This document shows, in pieces, positions 1-13,565 of a stretch of 64,000 nucleotides of DNA (within the stretch, counting starts at the first letter, position 1; the number at the start of each line of letters is the position of its first letter). The position numbers and the translations under genes are program-made. Source of the DNA: Tilletia caries (Eukaryota > Basidiomycota > Exobasidiomycetes > Tilletiales > Tilletiaceae). The stretch covers positions 806,001-870,000 of the forward strand of contig JALUTQ010000039.1 in the NCBI GenBank assembly GCA_032718865.1, read 5' to 3'. The notes under the pieces were generated by a model. It had not been told where the DNA came from. It ran no database searches and worked only from the letters and a program-made list of their open reading frames with translations.

Positions 1-1507
1 AGGCTATGTCAAAAGGCACATGCCCAACTATAAGCACAATGAGCTACCACTGCTGCCACGGAACCATTAAACCCGATCAGCGTCGCAGCTGCAGTATATA
101 TACCGTTTCATTTGCTCAGCACCGCTCACCTCTCCTTTTCCCACTTGACCAAGCACCAAGTCCACAACGCTCACACTGACTCGGGACAGACACACCACAC
201 ATTTGCATGCTCACTCCCGGCGCGCATGTTGGGTGGGCCACATCCAGTCAAGACCTTTGAAGTGGGCCTCAGCCGCTTGCTTTTTTCGTCACAGCCGTGT
301 CCAGCCTTTGCTTCCCGCTGATCGCTCCTTCCCCTGTCCACTCAGCCACAACACCACTGACTGCTCACGAAGACATGGCTCATTCATCTCTCCCTCCCTC
401 TTGCGTTATTCCAGCATCGCTTCCTTCTTGTTCTTCCCTTCCAGCCGATTGTTCCACTTTTCTTCGTACATCACACAGCGGCCGGTTCTTCGCGAAGACG
501 GCGGGGACACTGCCTGAGCGGAGCAGCGCAAATTGGAAACATGACGAGGGGAGAGAAGTCAACGCTTGGCGACCCGGCTCTCACAAACGACTACCTTCCC
601 TCCTTTGCAACTCGGTCAGCCAAGCTCCTCGACCGGAAGAGCTGGTAAATGCGTCGAAGATAATCTACAACCGGATCGTGCTTCCTCATGCATTCAAGAC
701 GGTGGCATCTCTGTCGCTCGGTACATCGACGTCCAGGACCCAGATTGGAGAAGACGGGCGCAGATCACCTTCCCCCACTTCTTCTTCACCCATCTCGTCC
801 TCTGCTCGCTGGCGGGGAGCAACAGGCCCCCAACTCCCACGGCATGTAGGATAATGCTGCGTATCAGCGCATCAGCAACATCGTCTGTCAACTTTCCATT
901 CCGCAAGCACAAGTCCACCGTTGCCCACCTCCGCGCCTCCTTCACGACTCTCGCTGCCTCTCGCCCGCGCCCAGTCCTGTACATATTCCATCGCAGTGGG
1001 AGGAGGAGCGGGCGCATACATACAGACGTTGCGCAATGAATGACACTTGGAGTGATTTGAAGGCCGAAATGTATCACGTGTGTGTGTGAGAAGCTCGACG
1101 CGAGCACGCCATTTGGACGAAGAAGGCGATCCAAAAGCATGGACCACCCTACATATAGCGACATCGTTCGCCTTCTTCTTCTCTTCTTCGAGCAGCTCGG
1201 CCGCCTGGCGCCAGGCAGCAGACGGGGAGCGCAACGGAGAACGTTTCATGCTCGGGATTAGCCCTTCGCGTAACATGCAGGTTCCACTCGTAGATGAGGC
1301 CAGGCTAAGGCGGCCGCCTCGCGTGCACTCAGGCGCCATCGTCCCAAGGGGGGGAGGCCGGCAGGGACAGAGCCTCGAGCCTCCTTCTGCAGAGCGAGTA
1401 TATAAAGAGAGGTTCTCTTGCGAAAGGCCGAGTGCTATCCTATCCATCCCCCACCATCATCCCTTCTCACATCTGCACCTTGTTCCCACTCAATTAGGAT
1501 CTTCACC
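1..1507. other. Gene-poor 5' region with a possible coding relic (541-1039)
   Basis: No complete gene could be built here. Between about 541 and 1039 on the plus strand, three short protein-like stretches follow each other in different frames: one starting at the ATG at 541, one around 640-720 and one around 700-1037. No clean set of splice sites joins them. This could be a frameshifted relic or an unresolved intron-rich gene. A TATATATA string lies near 94-102. The minus strand also has an open stretch over 694-1164, so even the strand is uncertain. No family was recognised. Confidence 0.25.
1399..1406 (+). promoter_or_regulatory. TATA box of the sulfhydrylase gene
   Basis: TATATAAA lies about 100 bp upstream of the ATG at 1508, followed by a pyrimidine-rich leader. 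Several other genes in the window have a similar box 100-150 bp before the start codon. Confidence 0.6.
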
Positions 1508-3821
<2,314 letters not shown>

Positions 3822-4584
3822 ATAGGCTCCTTCCAACCTTTGATGATCTAACGCACTTCCACCCACCAATAAAAAGTAAATGGAATTCCTGCAAATCCAT
3901 ATCTGCCTCCAATCGGTGCTGTCTGGGTTTGGAGGGAGGATGACTGGAAGGTATGAGACCACTGAGAAGATTGACATGCATGATGGAACGAGGTGCCGAA
4001 GGACAAAGAACCGGTCACGATGGTGACAATCGCCATTCCGCAAGCTGGCAGCTATGTAAAGGGCAGCCTGGACCGATGTAAGAAACGGAGCGAGTCCATC
4101 CCGGGCACCGCTGCTGTGTGTCGATCATGGGTTGGAGCCGCTGACGAGTGGTTTTGCGGCATGCCAGACGGTGCAGAGCTGCGCGACGAGAACGGGAATG
4201 CCAGCTAACACACACAACCACAACCACAAATCCGACAATCCTTTCGGACCGCCTCTTTGGCCCCTGCTCTCCCGGCCCGCTGTCGCGCTGCCTTCGTCCG
4301 CCTGCCTCGTGGCCTATGCACGCTTCTTGACAGCGCGCTTTTGAAGCTTCGAGCATTCGAAGCATTCGAGCATTTGAGCCTTCGAGCTTCGAGGCCCCAT
4401 TCCTGGCCGTCCTGGCTCACGCAGCAGTCCCATCCGCTGTCTACCTCACATTTCCCATTGCGCTCGCGACTCACACTAACTCCTCAAGCCTCAATCCTCG
4501 ATGCTCTCTTCGCTACCGTCGAGCTCCTTGTATCGTGCTAACCATTCCCTTCCCTTTGCCTCTTGTTCTGGTCACAGCCATCAG

Positions 4585-4647
4585 TATCATTCCGGACAGG
4601 CGACGTATCATTCCGGACAGGCGACGTATCATTCCGGACAGGCGACA
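4585..4647. repeat. 21-bp tandem repeat, three copies
   Basis: The unit, starting TATCATTCCGGACAGGCG, occurs three times head to tail. The last copy differs only at its final base. It lies in non-coding sequence and its function is unknown. Confidence 0.9.
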
Positions 4648-5370
4648 GCAACCGACGCTGCGTGCCACAACCACAAGGCTATCCGGCGAGCTCGCTGGTC
4701 AAGGTTCGTTAATCTTTATTCATTACGAGTCGCAGCTCGCTGGCTGGCTGATCTTCTTGACCGCTCGACTCCAACGCACTCCTCAGCTCACAGACACCTC
4801 TGAAGCATGACTTGGCGACACATACTCACTACCATACCTCTCCGCTCTCTTCTGCAGTTTCAGAGATGGTCGGAAAGCGCTGAACCAGCGAATGGATCGT
4901 GCACTTGTGCTTCTCTTCTCATTCTTCCTTTCCTAGTCCTCCTCATAGTTCACACCTCATTCCTGCTGAATTCTGATCCCACTTTCCAGACATGCGACAT
5001 TTTTCATGCATGCCAATTGCCAGCACTCCATCGATGCGCTGACATCTCCATCACACAGCGCGACAGGTTGCGCACTCGACCGCTTGGCTCCCTAGCGTCC
5101 AACACTACCAGCGTGGCGAAGGTGCTGGAACGCACCAAGCATCAGGTCAGTGTCATGTTCTCCTTCTCTCCCGTGTGCAACAGACGTTGTTATGCTGATC
5201 TGTAGCATCATCTGTTCCTCTGTTGATGACTCTCCTACAGGAAATCTGACCGCCGACGAAGGTATATAACCAGGCGCTCTGGAGACCATTTCGTCCCACT
5301 TTTTTCCCTCACCCTCGTCATCCTCACCGAGTCACATACACTTCTCATCACCTACCAGCTGCAGTCAACA

Positions 5371-5402
5371 CTCTTCCACTCTTCCACTCTTCCACTCTTC
5401 CC
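5371..5402. repeat. CTCTTCCA microsatellite, four copies
   Basis: Four consecutive 8-bp units (the last is CTCTTCCC) followed by a C/T-rich tract. It lies between a TATA-like box and the small ORF at 5436. Confidence 0.85.
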
Positions 5403-6718
5403 CCCTTCCCCCCTTTCACCCTTTCACCCTCACCTATGGTGCCTCCCTCCACCATCGACGTCGACACTTCCACTCGTGGACCACCGGCTCTCCCCTCCAC
5501 CGTCGCTGCTCGACATCGATGCACACTCATCCGCACATGCATCAACGATACCTCATCGGTCCTTGCACCATGGGGCCACCCCATTCGGTCTTCCTTCATG
5601 TCCGTCATGGACCTCTGAGACCAGCCACCGGACATCCGTCCACTTCTTTTTCTTCGACAGGCTCTCATCTTGACCCTTCACCACAGCCTCAAACCCAGAG
5701 GAGGGCCACCCACGACTCAGAGCGGACCGCGAAGCGGACGACCTCGACATCGGTCCCGGAAGGAGGGCGCTCAGGCGGCGGGGCGGCCGGCTTGCTTTCA
5801 AGACCTCAAGATCGGAGTCAGTGTTGCGGACGGGTTTCTTCGTGTGTCTCATACGATGGCGCAGACACCAAGATCCGTCACCATCGCACACTGGCCCAGC
5901 TCTTCGAGGTCGAGGGGGGTTTCATTGGTCGGTCAGGGTAGGTCAGGGATTCTCCCTATCCGGGGACCGATTCGTCCGCTTCGCCGCTGTGAGTCCTTCT
6001 CTGGGTCGTCTTTGGGTTCGGGTTTCTCATTCTCAGAGCGCAGTGGCTGGGGGGCTTCTCCTGCGCTCTACTCACCACCCCTCCTCCGTACAAACCCACT
6101 TCAGCTGGTCGGGCTCGTTATGGGTTTGTCATACGAACCCGGCCAAGCCCCCCAAGTGGGTAGGAGGAGGGGACTCCATGTAACATAGTGTAGCTTTACA
6201 TTAGACTCTGCAATGTCATCCCTTTGATCTCCCTCCTATCTTCATGGCTCCCAGTATCATCTTTCGTCTGAATTCCGAACAGACGGGGTCTTCAGGCATT
6301 CGGGCCAGGATGTCAAAGGAGGCGATTTCGGCGGTGGCGTCGAGGCCTGCGTTGATGGCAGCCCGTCGACGACGTTCGACTTCCTTAATGTTGTCTCGTC
6401 ATGCAACCCGTTCTGTCCCAGCTTTGCTCTTCCCTTTGTCGCGACGCATGAGATGTTCGTGACCTTCCCCCTCTGTACACACTCGAAGAGAGGATCTTCC
6501 AAGAGCCGATGATGCGATGATGTTGCAAAGCCATGCATGCATTTCGAAGGCGAAGGGGGGCACCGTTGTCCGTCGTTCCTGTAGCGACGGTCGAGAGAGA
6601 GTTGGAGGAAGAAAACGAATATGTAGTGAAAGTCGAAACCAATAGATGATTGAAGGGCAAAGATGGAAGGAGAGGGGACGGAGAAAGAGATTGCCGATCT
6701 GTCGCTGCCGCTTCCGCC

Positions 6719-7914
6719 CTATTGCGTTGCTGATGTCGATGCTGATGCTGATGCCGCGGATGCGCCTCCATTCGTTGCGACAGTTGTGCTTGTGGCTGAA
6801 GACGACGACGCCTGTCCATTCGTACCCGACCCCGACGCAGGCCCCGCCGCGGAAGCCTCAACAGCCTTCCTCAGCCGTTCCCCCTCCTTGACAGCCAGCT
6901 CCCTCTTCTGAATCCGGCACTGAATCTTGGCATCGAGGAAGAAACCTGCGTCGACAGAAGGCCAGGACGGATCGACCATGCCAACTCGCGCCCGTTATCG
7001 GTCGTACTCGTTCTGATCACGCCAACGAAGTATCGCCCGTCCCAGAGCCGCCAATGTTGAGCAGGTTCAGAGCCTGGGTCACATCGGCTCACCCTGCCTG
7101 TGTGCCATAGCCGTCTTGATCCTGCGTCGTCCACCTTGAGAGGGAAACGACTGACCTGTGTCATCGTCTCGCTCGATGGCGACTTTGGAGGGTCCGAGGA
7201 TGGGTTTGATGGTATGACGGAGAGCTTCCTCGCCGTGAGGAGGACATCGCCATTGACTGCGGTTCGTGCCGGCTTGGACCTAAGGGCTGCCTTCTGGAGC
7301 GATTCGATCACCGAGTCCCACCTCAGCCAGCGACTCGCCAGAGCATCGGCAGATGACGGCGAGTCTGATCCACTCCCGGTGCCTCGAGCCGCTGCTGAAC
7401 CAAGAGGATGTGGATAGGCTGCGTTGACCACAGCTCGAAGAAGTTGTTTGAGGTCCTGGTGGCTGCTTGCCCCCGGTGGTAACTGACTCAGTTGGACTTG
7501 CTATACATCGACATGCTCGCCTGACCTGACTGCTGATTTGGTGAAGGGTCGTGCGACTGAGGTGAAAGGGTCAGGCAGCTGTGAGATATGTCTTCGAGCA
7601 ATCAGCGTCCATCGGGGTCAGTACAGAGCTCACCTCGCCGTTCCGTGTCATCTCGTCGATCCGAAATAGAGCGAACCCATGACTGCAAGGCATTCAACGC
7701 TTGGGCCGGCTGGAGACAACATCTCAGCGCCCTTGATGCCCCGGCGTTGAGCTCCTTTCGTACTATGTAATAAGCTCTTGTCTTGCTCGACGTTTCGCAA
7801 CAAAGTATGGACAAAGTTGCGCAGCGTTCTGATCGGTGTCCTCGTTCGTGGGAACTTGGGCCCATACAATCCCTGCCGCGAGACAAGTTCGCCCGAAGTC
7901 GTGACTGGAAGCAA
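6719..7914 (-). CDS. Unidentified multi-exon gene, model incomplete
   Basis: Several minus-strand stretches read like protein and are linked by plausible splice sites. One spans about 7633-7675 and ends before GTGAGC. One spans about 7535-7582. A long one spans about 7155-7480, contains LLRAVVNAAYPHPLG and ends at a GTCAGT donor. The last is a Lys/Arg/Glu-rich segment turning Ala/Ser/Thr-rich (about 6945 to the stop at 6719), probably a helix plus disordered tail. The junction near 7000-7100 could not be resolved without an in-frame stop, so the model is broken or there is a frameshift. Upstream sequence to 7914 may add an N-terminal exon. No domain was recognised. Confidence 0.3.
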
Positions 7915-8003
7915 GCACTTCGTCTTTCAGTCCCTGGCTCCTGCTACCGCATTCCGCTGCCATCCTCGAAGGATGGGTCGGCCGACGGAGGAAGACTGTG
8001 AAT

Positions 8004-8045
8004 AAGAGGGAAGAGGGAAGAGGGAAGAGGGAAGAGGGAAGAGGG
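8004..8045. repeat. AAGAGGG microsatellite, six copies
   Basis: Six perfect 7-bp units in a row, purine-only on the plus strand, in non-coding DNA. Confidence 0.95.
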
Positions 8046-8140
8046 ATTCAAAGGAAGTTAGGGCCTGCAGGAAGTGCATGGAGAGTAAGGTCGTGAGCTC
8101 GAGAGTGCACTGGCCCCTCCTCCTCCTCACCCTTATACAG

Positions 8141-8395
8141 CGCTGGAAGATCGACACCACATACCCTCACTTCGCCTCCAGATATAGCAGATGCTGTTGG
8201 GTTTAAGGTGGATGGTAAGTTCAGGCGGCCTCCCAAAAGCCTCTGGAGAAACGACGTCGATGCTGCCTGGGTCGTCTTAAACCAACAGCGAGGCCATGGT
8301 AATGGTGCTTGCCTTCGAGGTTTGTGTCCGCGGCCAGCCAGTGGGAGGTGCAACACCCACTGCACTGTGCACAGCCCTCCACCTCCAAAGTCCAA
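8141..8395 (+). repeat. Dispersed repeat, inverted partner at 39485-39740
   Basis: About 255 bp resembles the reverse complement of 39485-39740, with many substitutions and a few indels. Shared blocks include TTCAGGCGGCCTC, AACGA.GTCGATGCTG and ACAGCGAGGCCATGG. No stable reading frame is conserved, so it is probably a decayed mobile or duplicated non-coding segment. Each copy lies next to a copy of the tRNA-like element, but the two repeat types have different relative orientations. Confidence 0.75.
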
Positions 8396-8833
8396 GCTCC
8401 ACATGCCCCATCAGGACGGACACGCCGGCGGTCGAGGGAGCTGTCATCGTTAAAACATCTTTTCTTTTGCTTCAGGGACGTGTATCAGTTCGTACAGTTC
8501 TACAGGGCGGGAGGGAATCAGGGCCTCAAGGGTCGTGCCAAAAAAAAATGGGGGGAGGAAACGGGGGAAAGAGGAGAAGTGGGCATCGAAATAGACGAGT
8601 ATACACCACCGGCTGGTCTCAAGTGGTTCTGAAGTATTGGAGGCTTTAGACTTGGGGAAGAGTTGGGGAATGATTGCGGAATAGTGGGGATGAGGAACTC
8701 AGAGAAGGCTTATGACTGAAGTATGGAACAACTCTACTGCATGTAATGCTTCATGAAGACGTCCAGACTGAGAGTTCGGGAAGAGAAAGGTGTAAAATAG
8801 TTCGGGAAGACGTCCCAAAGAGCCGCTCCAGCG

Positions 8834-9309
8834 GAGGGCCCTTATCGCCCTCGCCCTCAATGCCACGTTTCATCGGTGATTCGGCGATCGGGACGCGCGT
8901 TAGCGCGATTTGACTACTATCTTTAGCACGCTCACGTAAAGAGTGTTTATATATTGCAATAAATTGAACTTAACATCAACTTTCCCTCATAGTTCAGCGG
9001 TTAGTGATGCAGCTTGTGATTCTGCAAGTCTAAGGTTAGATTCCCTTCAAGATCAATTTTTTTTCTCTTTTATCCTCTTTTTTCGACTTGGTCGCTAAGT
9101 TAGGATAACAGTCACCATTTTTTTTGCGGGTTAGAGTTAGCGCGTAGCGGGTAGGATTAAACATGATAGCAATGGAGACGGACAAGACTGTCCTTTTGGT
9201 TGGGGGGGTTCCGGGGGGGCAAAGCCCCCCCGCCGAGCTGGAAGTGGGGTCACGTGATCTAGTTTTGCTCCCACGTGGAATTAATTGGGGGCGAGGGCGA
9301 TACGGGCGT
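8834..9309 (+). mobile_element. Short non-autonomous element with tRNA-like core, copy 1
   Basis: The central block 8904-9256 is repeated at 39006-39351 in the same orientation with high similarity. It contains a tRNA-like sequence and, near its 3' end, a G-rich/C-rich inverted repeat around 9206-9231. Outside the block, inverted repeats (about 8843-8860 and 9284-9302) share TATCGCCCTCGCCC. Beyond them a 10-bp direct repeat, CGCTCCAGCG, lies at 8824-8833 and 9310-9319 and may be a target-site duplication. No ORF is supported. It could be a SINE-like or MITE-like element. Confidence 0.55.
8983..9064 (+). ncRNA. tRNA-like sequence with Pol III A and B boxes
   Basis: An A-box-like string TAGTTCAGCGG (8990-9000) and a B-box-like string GGTTAGATTCC (9034-9044) are spaced as in a tRNA. 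A run of eight T (9057-9064) could act as a Pol III terminator. An anticodon-like stem CTTG/CAAG and a T-arm-like stem AAGG/CCTT can form. The acceptor ends do not pair, so it is not a normal tRNA gene. It is more likely a tRNA-derived element head or a decayed tRNA. Confidence 0.5.
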
Positions 9310-10376
9310 CGCTCCAGCGCACCCACAGAAAAACCCTGGCACGTGACCTTGATAGAGTGATCATTCTTTGATCATCGCACGTTCGAGCAGCAGCCCACAC
9401 CCCACACCCAGGATCCTCCTCCAAACGACGCGACCCGGCGTTGCGAGAATTTCTGCCTTAGAGAATTTTCACCTTCTCACCCACTCACTCTGACCTTCTT
9501 CCACAGCCTCAGACCTCCGCTCACCATTCTTCATCCCCCATCCCGTACACCCGGGCAATAGGATGCGCATGCGCATCAGCACCCCAGCATCAGTGTCCTC
9601 CCTGCGCTCGCCCACAGCAGCACCAGCTTCTTCCCTAGCCCACCCACTCCCATCCGCACCCGCATCCGCCATCTGACTGACACTATCACTGATTTTTTCA
9701 CACCGCGTCACCGCCGTCTGACTACTCACTCATCCTTCTCTTTTCCAGGGCAGTCAGCACAGCTTGCCTTCGTCCTCTTCTCCTCCGGCGTTGACTGCTG
9801 ACTTCCCTCTTCCCTTCGCCTCCGCTGATTTTTCTTCACACACCCTGTTCTCATGCGCAGATTTTCTCTTTTCTCGCACATTTTTTCCCCTCCCCCCTCT
9901 CACCTCTGCGCTCCGTCCTCGTCCCGCCTACATTTACAGCCCTCGAACAGACACGAACGCGCTGTGCCGGCTGGTTCAGTTCTCCTCTATCCTTGTTTTT
10001 GTTATGTATAATGTATGAGTAGTCATTCACCGCATCGCGCATCGATCGATTCCTGCATACATATTTGTGGGCGTGATCGTGAAAGGAGGAGATCCTGAAA
10101 GTGGGGTTTCATAGGGACAGACACCTGAGAAGACTTGACCTAACCATTGCCCAAGCATTTGGGTAAGTCTTGGGGAAGTATTTGAGTCAACTATTTGGGA
10201 AGTCTTCCCCATGCGGCGATCGCCTTCGGGAAGACTTTGACTCTCGAGGCGGCCAATCATTGGGGAAGACTTGCCCCAACTATTGTGAAGACTTAAGAAC
10301 AGCCGGTGGTGTAGTCCCGGGTTATGCTAAGCGGTGCGGTATGGGTCCGGGTCGGGGGAAGGATGAAGTGGGCGAA
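9310..10376. other. Intergenic, no gene seen
   Basis: Pyrimidine-rich DNA without a supported ORF. Between about 10150 and 10300 the string GGGAAGACTT and close variants recur in both orientations, forming several small hairpins. Similar strings occur around 8780-8820. Nothing else was identified. Confidence 0.5.
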
Positions 10377-10592
10377 TCAGATCTTCGTCGCGCGGTAGAA
10401 CGACGCGTACATGTTCACATTGTCCGTAGGCTGGCCCGTCTCGCGGATGTGCACAGCCTCGACCTTGAAGCCAGCCTTCTCGAATCGCTGGTTGTACCAG
10501 GGCCGCTTGCCTGCCGATCGGTAGAAGACCACACCGCCCGTCTTGATCACACGGTGCATCTCCACAATCTCCCGGTCGAGGTCGCTGATGCT
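10377..10592 (-). pseudogene. Last-exon remnant of a DUF3419 (BtaA/BTA1-type) lipid synthase
   Basis: The 71-codon stretch from an ATAG acceptor (10593-10596) to the stop at 10377 matches the C-terminus of the DUF3419 family, which transfers the 3-amino-3-carboxypropyl group of S-adenosylmethionine to diacylglycerol in betaine-lipid synthesis. Seen: a RVIKTGGVVFYRSAG core, WYN, and the family's C-terminal DNVNMYASFYR. The rest of the methyltransferase fold should lie upstream at higher coordinates, but only 74 bp separate this exon from the RNase stop codon. The 5' part is therefore missing. It is most likely a truncated relic, or an exon captured by readthrough from the neighbour. Confidence 0.65.
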
Positions 10593-10908
10593 CTATGAAT
10601 GTATAAGAATAAAGTGTTTGGATTCGAGACATTCGACGTTGCCTACTTCAGACACAAAAGGGCCGTTCAGTAGTAGCCGCTGTCAGAGCACTGGGCGAAG
10701 GTGCTTGCAGTTCGCGAGGAGTGGTAGACGGAGGCGCAGTACACCCCGTTGCCGGTGTAGACGACGCGGTCAGGGCCAGGGCTGACGTAGTTGGACTTTG
10801 TCGAGTAGTAAGGGCCGTTCGTGACGCTGTTGAGACCGGGATTCTAAAAGGTCAGAGTTTTTGGAAAAGGGAAGAGAAGAAGGCTTGGAGTATCGGGGGA
10901 GAGACTCA

Positions 10909-11284
<376 letters not shown>

Positions 11285-11902
11285 TCCCCACCGACGAAAA
11301 GACGACTGTCCCGAGTCGTGGTGTCAAAAACAGGGTAGCAAGCAGGGAGCAAGGGAGAAGAAGATGAGGAACGCGTGCGGAATTAGGGTAAGTAGGGTAT
11401 GTCGATATGCGAGTTGGAAGGGAATGGAAAATAGCACGGAAGGCGAAGGAGAGCCAAAGTCCCGGACTGCCGAAACAACGCCCGTCGAGAAGGTGAAACA
11501 GAGAGTATCACGACGCCAGAGTCGAAAGGCGGAAAGCGGCGATGTGAGGTGGGTCGGTGATGAATTCGGGCCGGAAGTGATGCAAAGCGGTGGTAAGAAG
11601 CTGAAGCCCAGAGGAGAGGAGCAAAGCGGTTGAGGTTTGCGGAGGGCGGAAGGTAGATGGAGAGGAAGCGGTCGCAAATCGAGGCGACGGAGAAGAAGAA
11701 TGCGGAGGGGGCGTAGTGAATCGAGACCTTGAGGAGTTACAATACGTGCTCAAGCGATGCGTGCCACAAAGCGCAGGAGTGGAGCCTGTAAGCCCATCGG
11801 AACCAGCAACCGCGCCTGCTTGAACTTCGTGTGTCCGGGAGGAAGCTCCATCGAGGCGAGTCACGACCGAATCGAAAAGAGCAACGCCGACACGGTGCAA
11901 AG

Positions 11903-13096
11903 CTAGACTGACAGAGTCAAGCGCTTGAGGTGGAGCCTTAGGCGAATGAACAGCGGGACTGCAGACGACGGGGGTTGATGAGACTTCGGGGTGCTGGGGG
12001 AGGGCATGACTCGCGGGCACCGAGTCGGCCACAGCGCACAGCGCGTCACAGCGCAGCATGACCCACGCCTCTCGGACACGTGAAAGGGCGAGATCCACGG
12101 AGCTGATGACGGTCGAATCGTGGCATTCGACTCCGTCGAGGACGCTGATGAAGAGACGGGATCACCGAAATTGGAAACGCCGTGCTCCACTGTCGAAAGA
12201 GAAGATGATGGAGGTGATAGTGGGAGGGATGCTAGCGGATCAGCGGGTGGCAGAGTTCTTGTTGACGCAGGAGTGACTGCAGAGTGCGATCGTGTCGCAG
12301 TCAGGGCGGCATAGGAGAAGGCTGCCTGATCGGAACTGGTGGAAGTGCACGGCGGCGGAGTGGCGGGGAAGTGCTCAGATGAAGAGCTTGAAGGTCGTGA
12401 AGGTGCAAGTACCGAAGTCGATACCGAGGTTCTGGCTGCTAATTGTATGAGGTCCGCTGCAGATCTCAAAGGTGCTGCCGCGTCGCTGACATCGTTGGAA
12501 GCCGGAGAAGGTCTGGGAGGTGATGCCATAGGAGTGGACAGAGCTGGCAGAGTTGCGGGAGGATGTGAAAAAGCAGGAGTCGAAGAGGTCGGCTCGAAAC
12601 GCGGTCCCGGAGAGTATATTGGCGCCGGCATCGGCATTGCACATCGGGGCGCGGTGATGCTTCGGAGGTGATGAACAAGCTCGCGTATGCCCTCCCAGTT
12701 TGTGCCGACCGGAACAGGCGACGGCAGGCGAATGATAGACACCCGAACGGTGCAGTCAATCTCGAAGGTGTGACTGTGACGCTGATATGCTCCGAATGTG
12801 AGAACGTCGTCATCGTGCAACTCAAGGTGATCGTCGCCGAGGAGATGGCCGTTGACGCAGACTTGATCCGAGTGGTGAAGAACGGACCGCAACTTGAATG
12901 ACGAGCCATCGAAGTCGATGTATGCCTGATCAATCGCCAATGCGAGCGAGGGGAAGATAGCGTTGTCGAGGCCGGGGACAGGAGTGCCGCGAACATGCCC
13001 GTCGAGCTCTAGGGTGGCCGGCTGCGCGAAGTGGAAGATCTTCTTGTCGAACTCGGGCTGTCTGCCGACGGCTGTAAGATGGAGGGCGACAGGCAT
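11903..13096 (-). CDS. FHA-domain protein carried by the LTR element, copy 1
   Basis: Single uninterrupted ORF of 397 codons. Residues about 10-135 resemble an FHA phosphothreonine-binding domain: VGRQPEF, then IDFDGSSFKLRS, HSDQVCVNGHLLGDD and LHDDDVLTFG, in the order expected for the family's GR...S..H...NG...DxxxxG pattern. A conserved SxxH arginine/serine pair is not obvious, so phospho-binding is uncertain. The remaining 260 residues are Ser/Pro/Thr/Ala-rich and probably disordered. The start codon lies about 170 bp inside the element from the primer-binding site, the position normally held by gag. An overlapping frame (11508-12098) stays open but is not conserved between units, so I do not call it. 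The protein may serve the element or be a captured host gene. Confidence 0.75.
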   Translation of the reverse strand: MPVALHLTAVGRQPEFDKKIFHFAQPATLELDGHVRGTPVPGLDNAIFPSLALAIDQAYIDFDGSSFKLRSVLHHSDQVCVNGHLLGDDHLELHDDDVLTFGAYQRHSHTFEIDCTVRVSIIRLPSPVPVGTNWEGIRELVHHLRSITAPRCAMPMPAPIYSPGPRFEPTSSTPAFSHPPATLPALSTPMASPPRPSPASNDVSDAAAPLRSAADLIQLAARTSVSTSVLAPSRPSSSSSEHFPATPPPCTSTSSDQAAFSYAALTATRSHSAVTPASTRTLPPADPLASLPLSPPSSSLSTVEHGVSNFGDPVSSSASSTESNATIRPSSAPWISPFHVSERRGSCCAVTRCALWPTRCPRVMPSPSTPKSHQPPSSAVPLFIRLRLHLKRLTLSV

Positions 13097-13282
13097 GATG
13101 ACGAGGTAGGAATAGAAAAGTTCGGTTGAGAAAAAGAAGCTGCAAGCGAGGGATGAGGAGAGTGAAGGTGGGAGGAAAAGTCGGGTGGGAAGTTCAGGGA
13201 AGGAAAAGGACAGTGTCGTGTGGCCGTGTGGGTGTCTTGCCTGCGTCGTTCGCTCAGCAAGAGAGATCCACTCTCATCACCA

Positions 13283-13565
13283 TGTACAAGATGCTAGCTG
13301 TAGTGTGACTAGTCTTGTAAGAGCAAAGTGCAGTGTGAGTGATGTGTGTATTCTGCGACAAGAGGAAAAGGAAAGAAGTACAAGGATGAGCTCGACAGCG
13401 GAAAGGATGAGAGCGAGGAAAAAGGTGACGTGGGAAAATAGTGGAGGTGGAGGAGAGTCACGTGCAAGAGTGTGAGAAGAAAGATAAGGGAAAGAGACTA
13501 GATATGGAAGCCATGTGAAGCTGTGAGCCATGTGAAGCTGTGGAGTGTGGACCCTGTCCAGCACA
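13283..13565 (-). repeat. LTR 2 (shared middle LTR)
   Basis: 283 bp, serving as 3' LTR for the right unit and 5' LTR for the left unit. Primer-binding site on its left (13263-13282) and purine tract on its right (13566-13573). Confidence 0.9.

Larger units (their letters stand above)
3822..6718. other. Gene-poor interval
   Basis: No gene could be supported. A TATA-like box (5263-5270) lies about 165 bp upstream of a 60-codon ORF (5436-5618) that might be a small gene, but it resembles no family I know. Long open frames over 5519-6188 lack splice or family support and look like chance ORFs. Two short tandem repeats are listed separately. Confidence 0.4.

Noticed and set aside
5519..6188. Overlapping 120-172 codon plus-strand ORFs
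   Set aside because: Composition is Ser/Arg/Pro-rich in several frames at once, typical of non-coding GC-rich sequence.
8983..9064. Functional tRNA gene
   Set aside because: Acceptor-stem ends do not pair and the anticodon loop lacks the usual U33; only the A/B boxes and partial arms remain.
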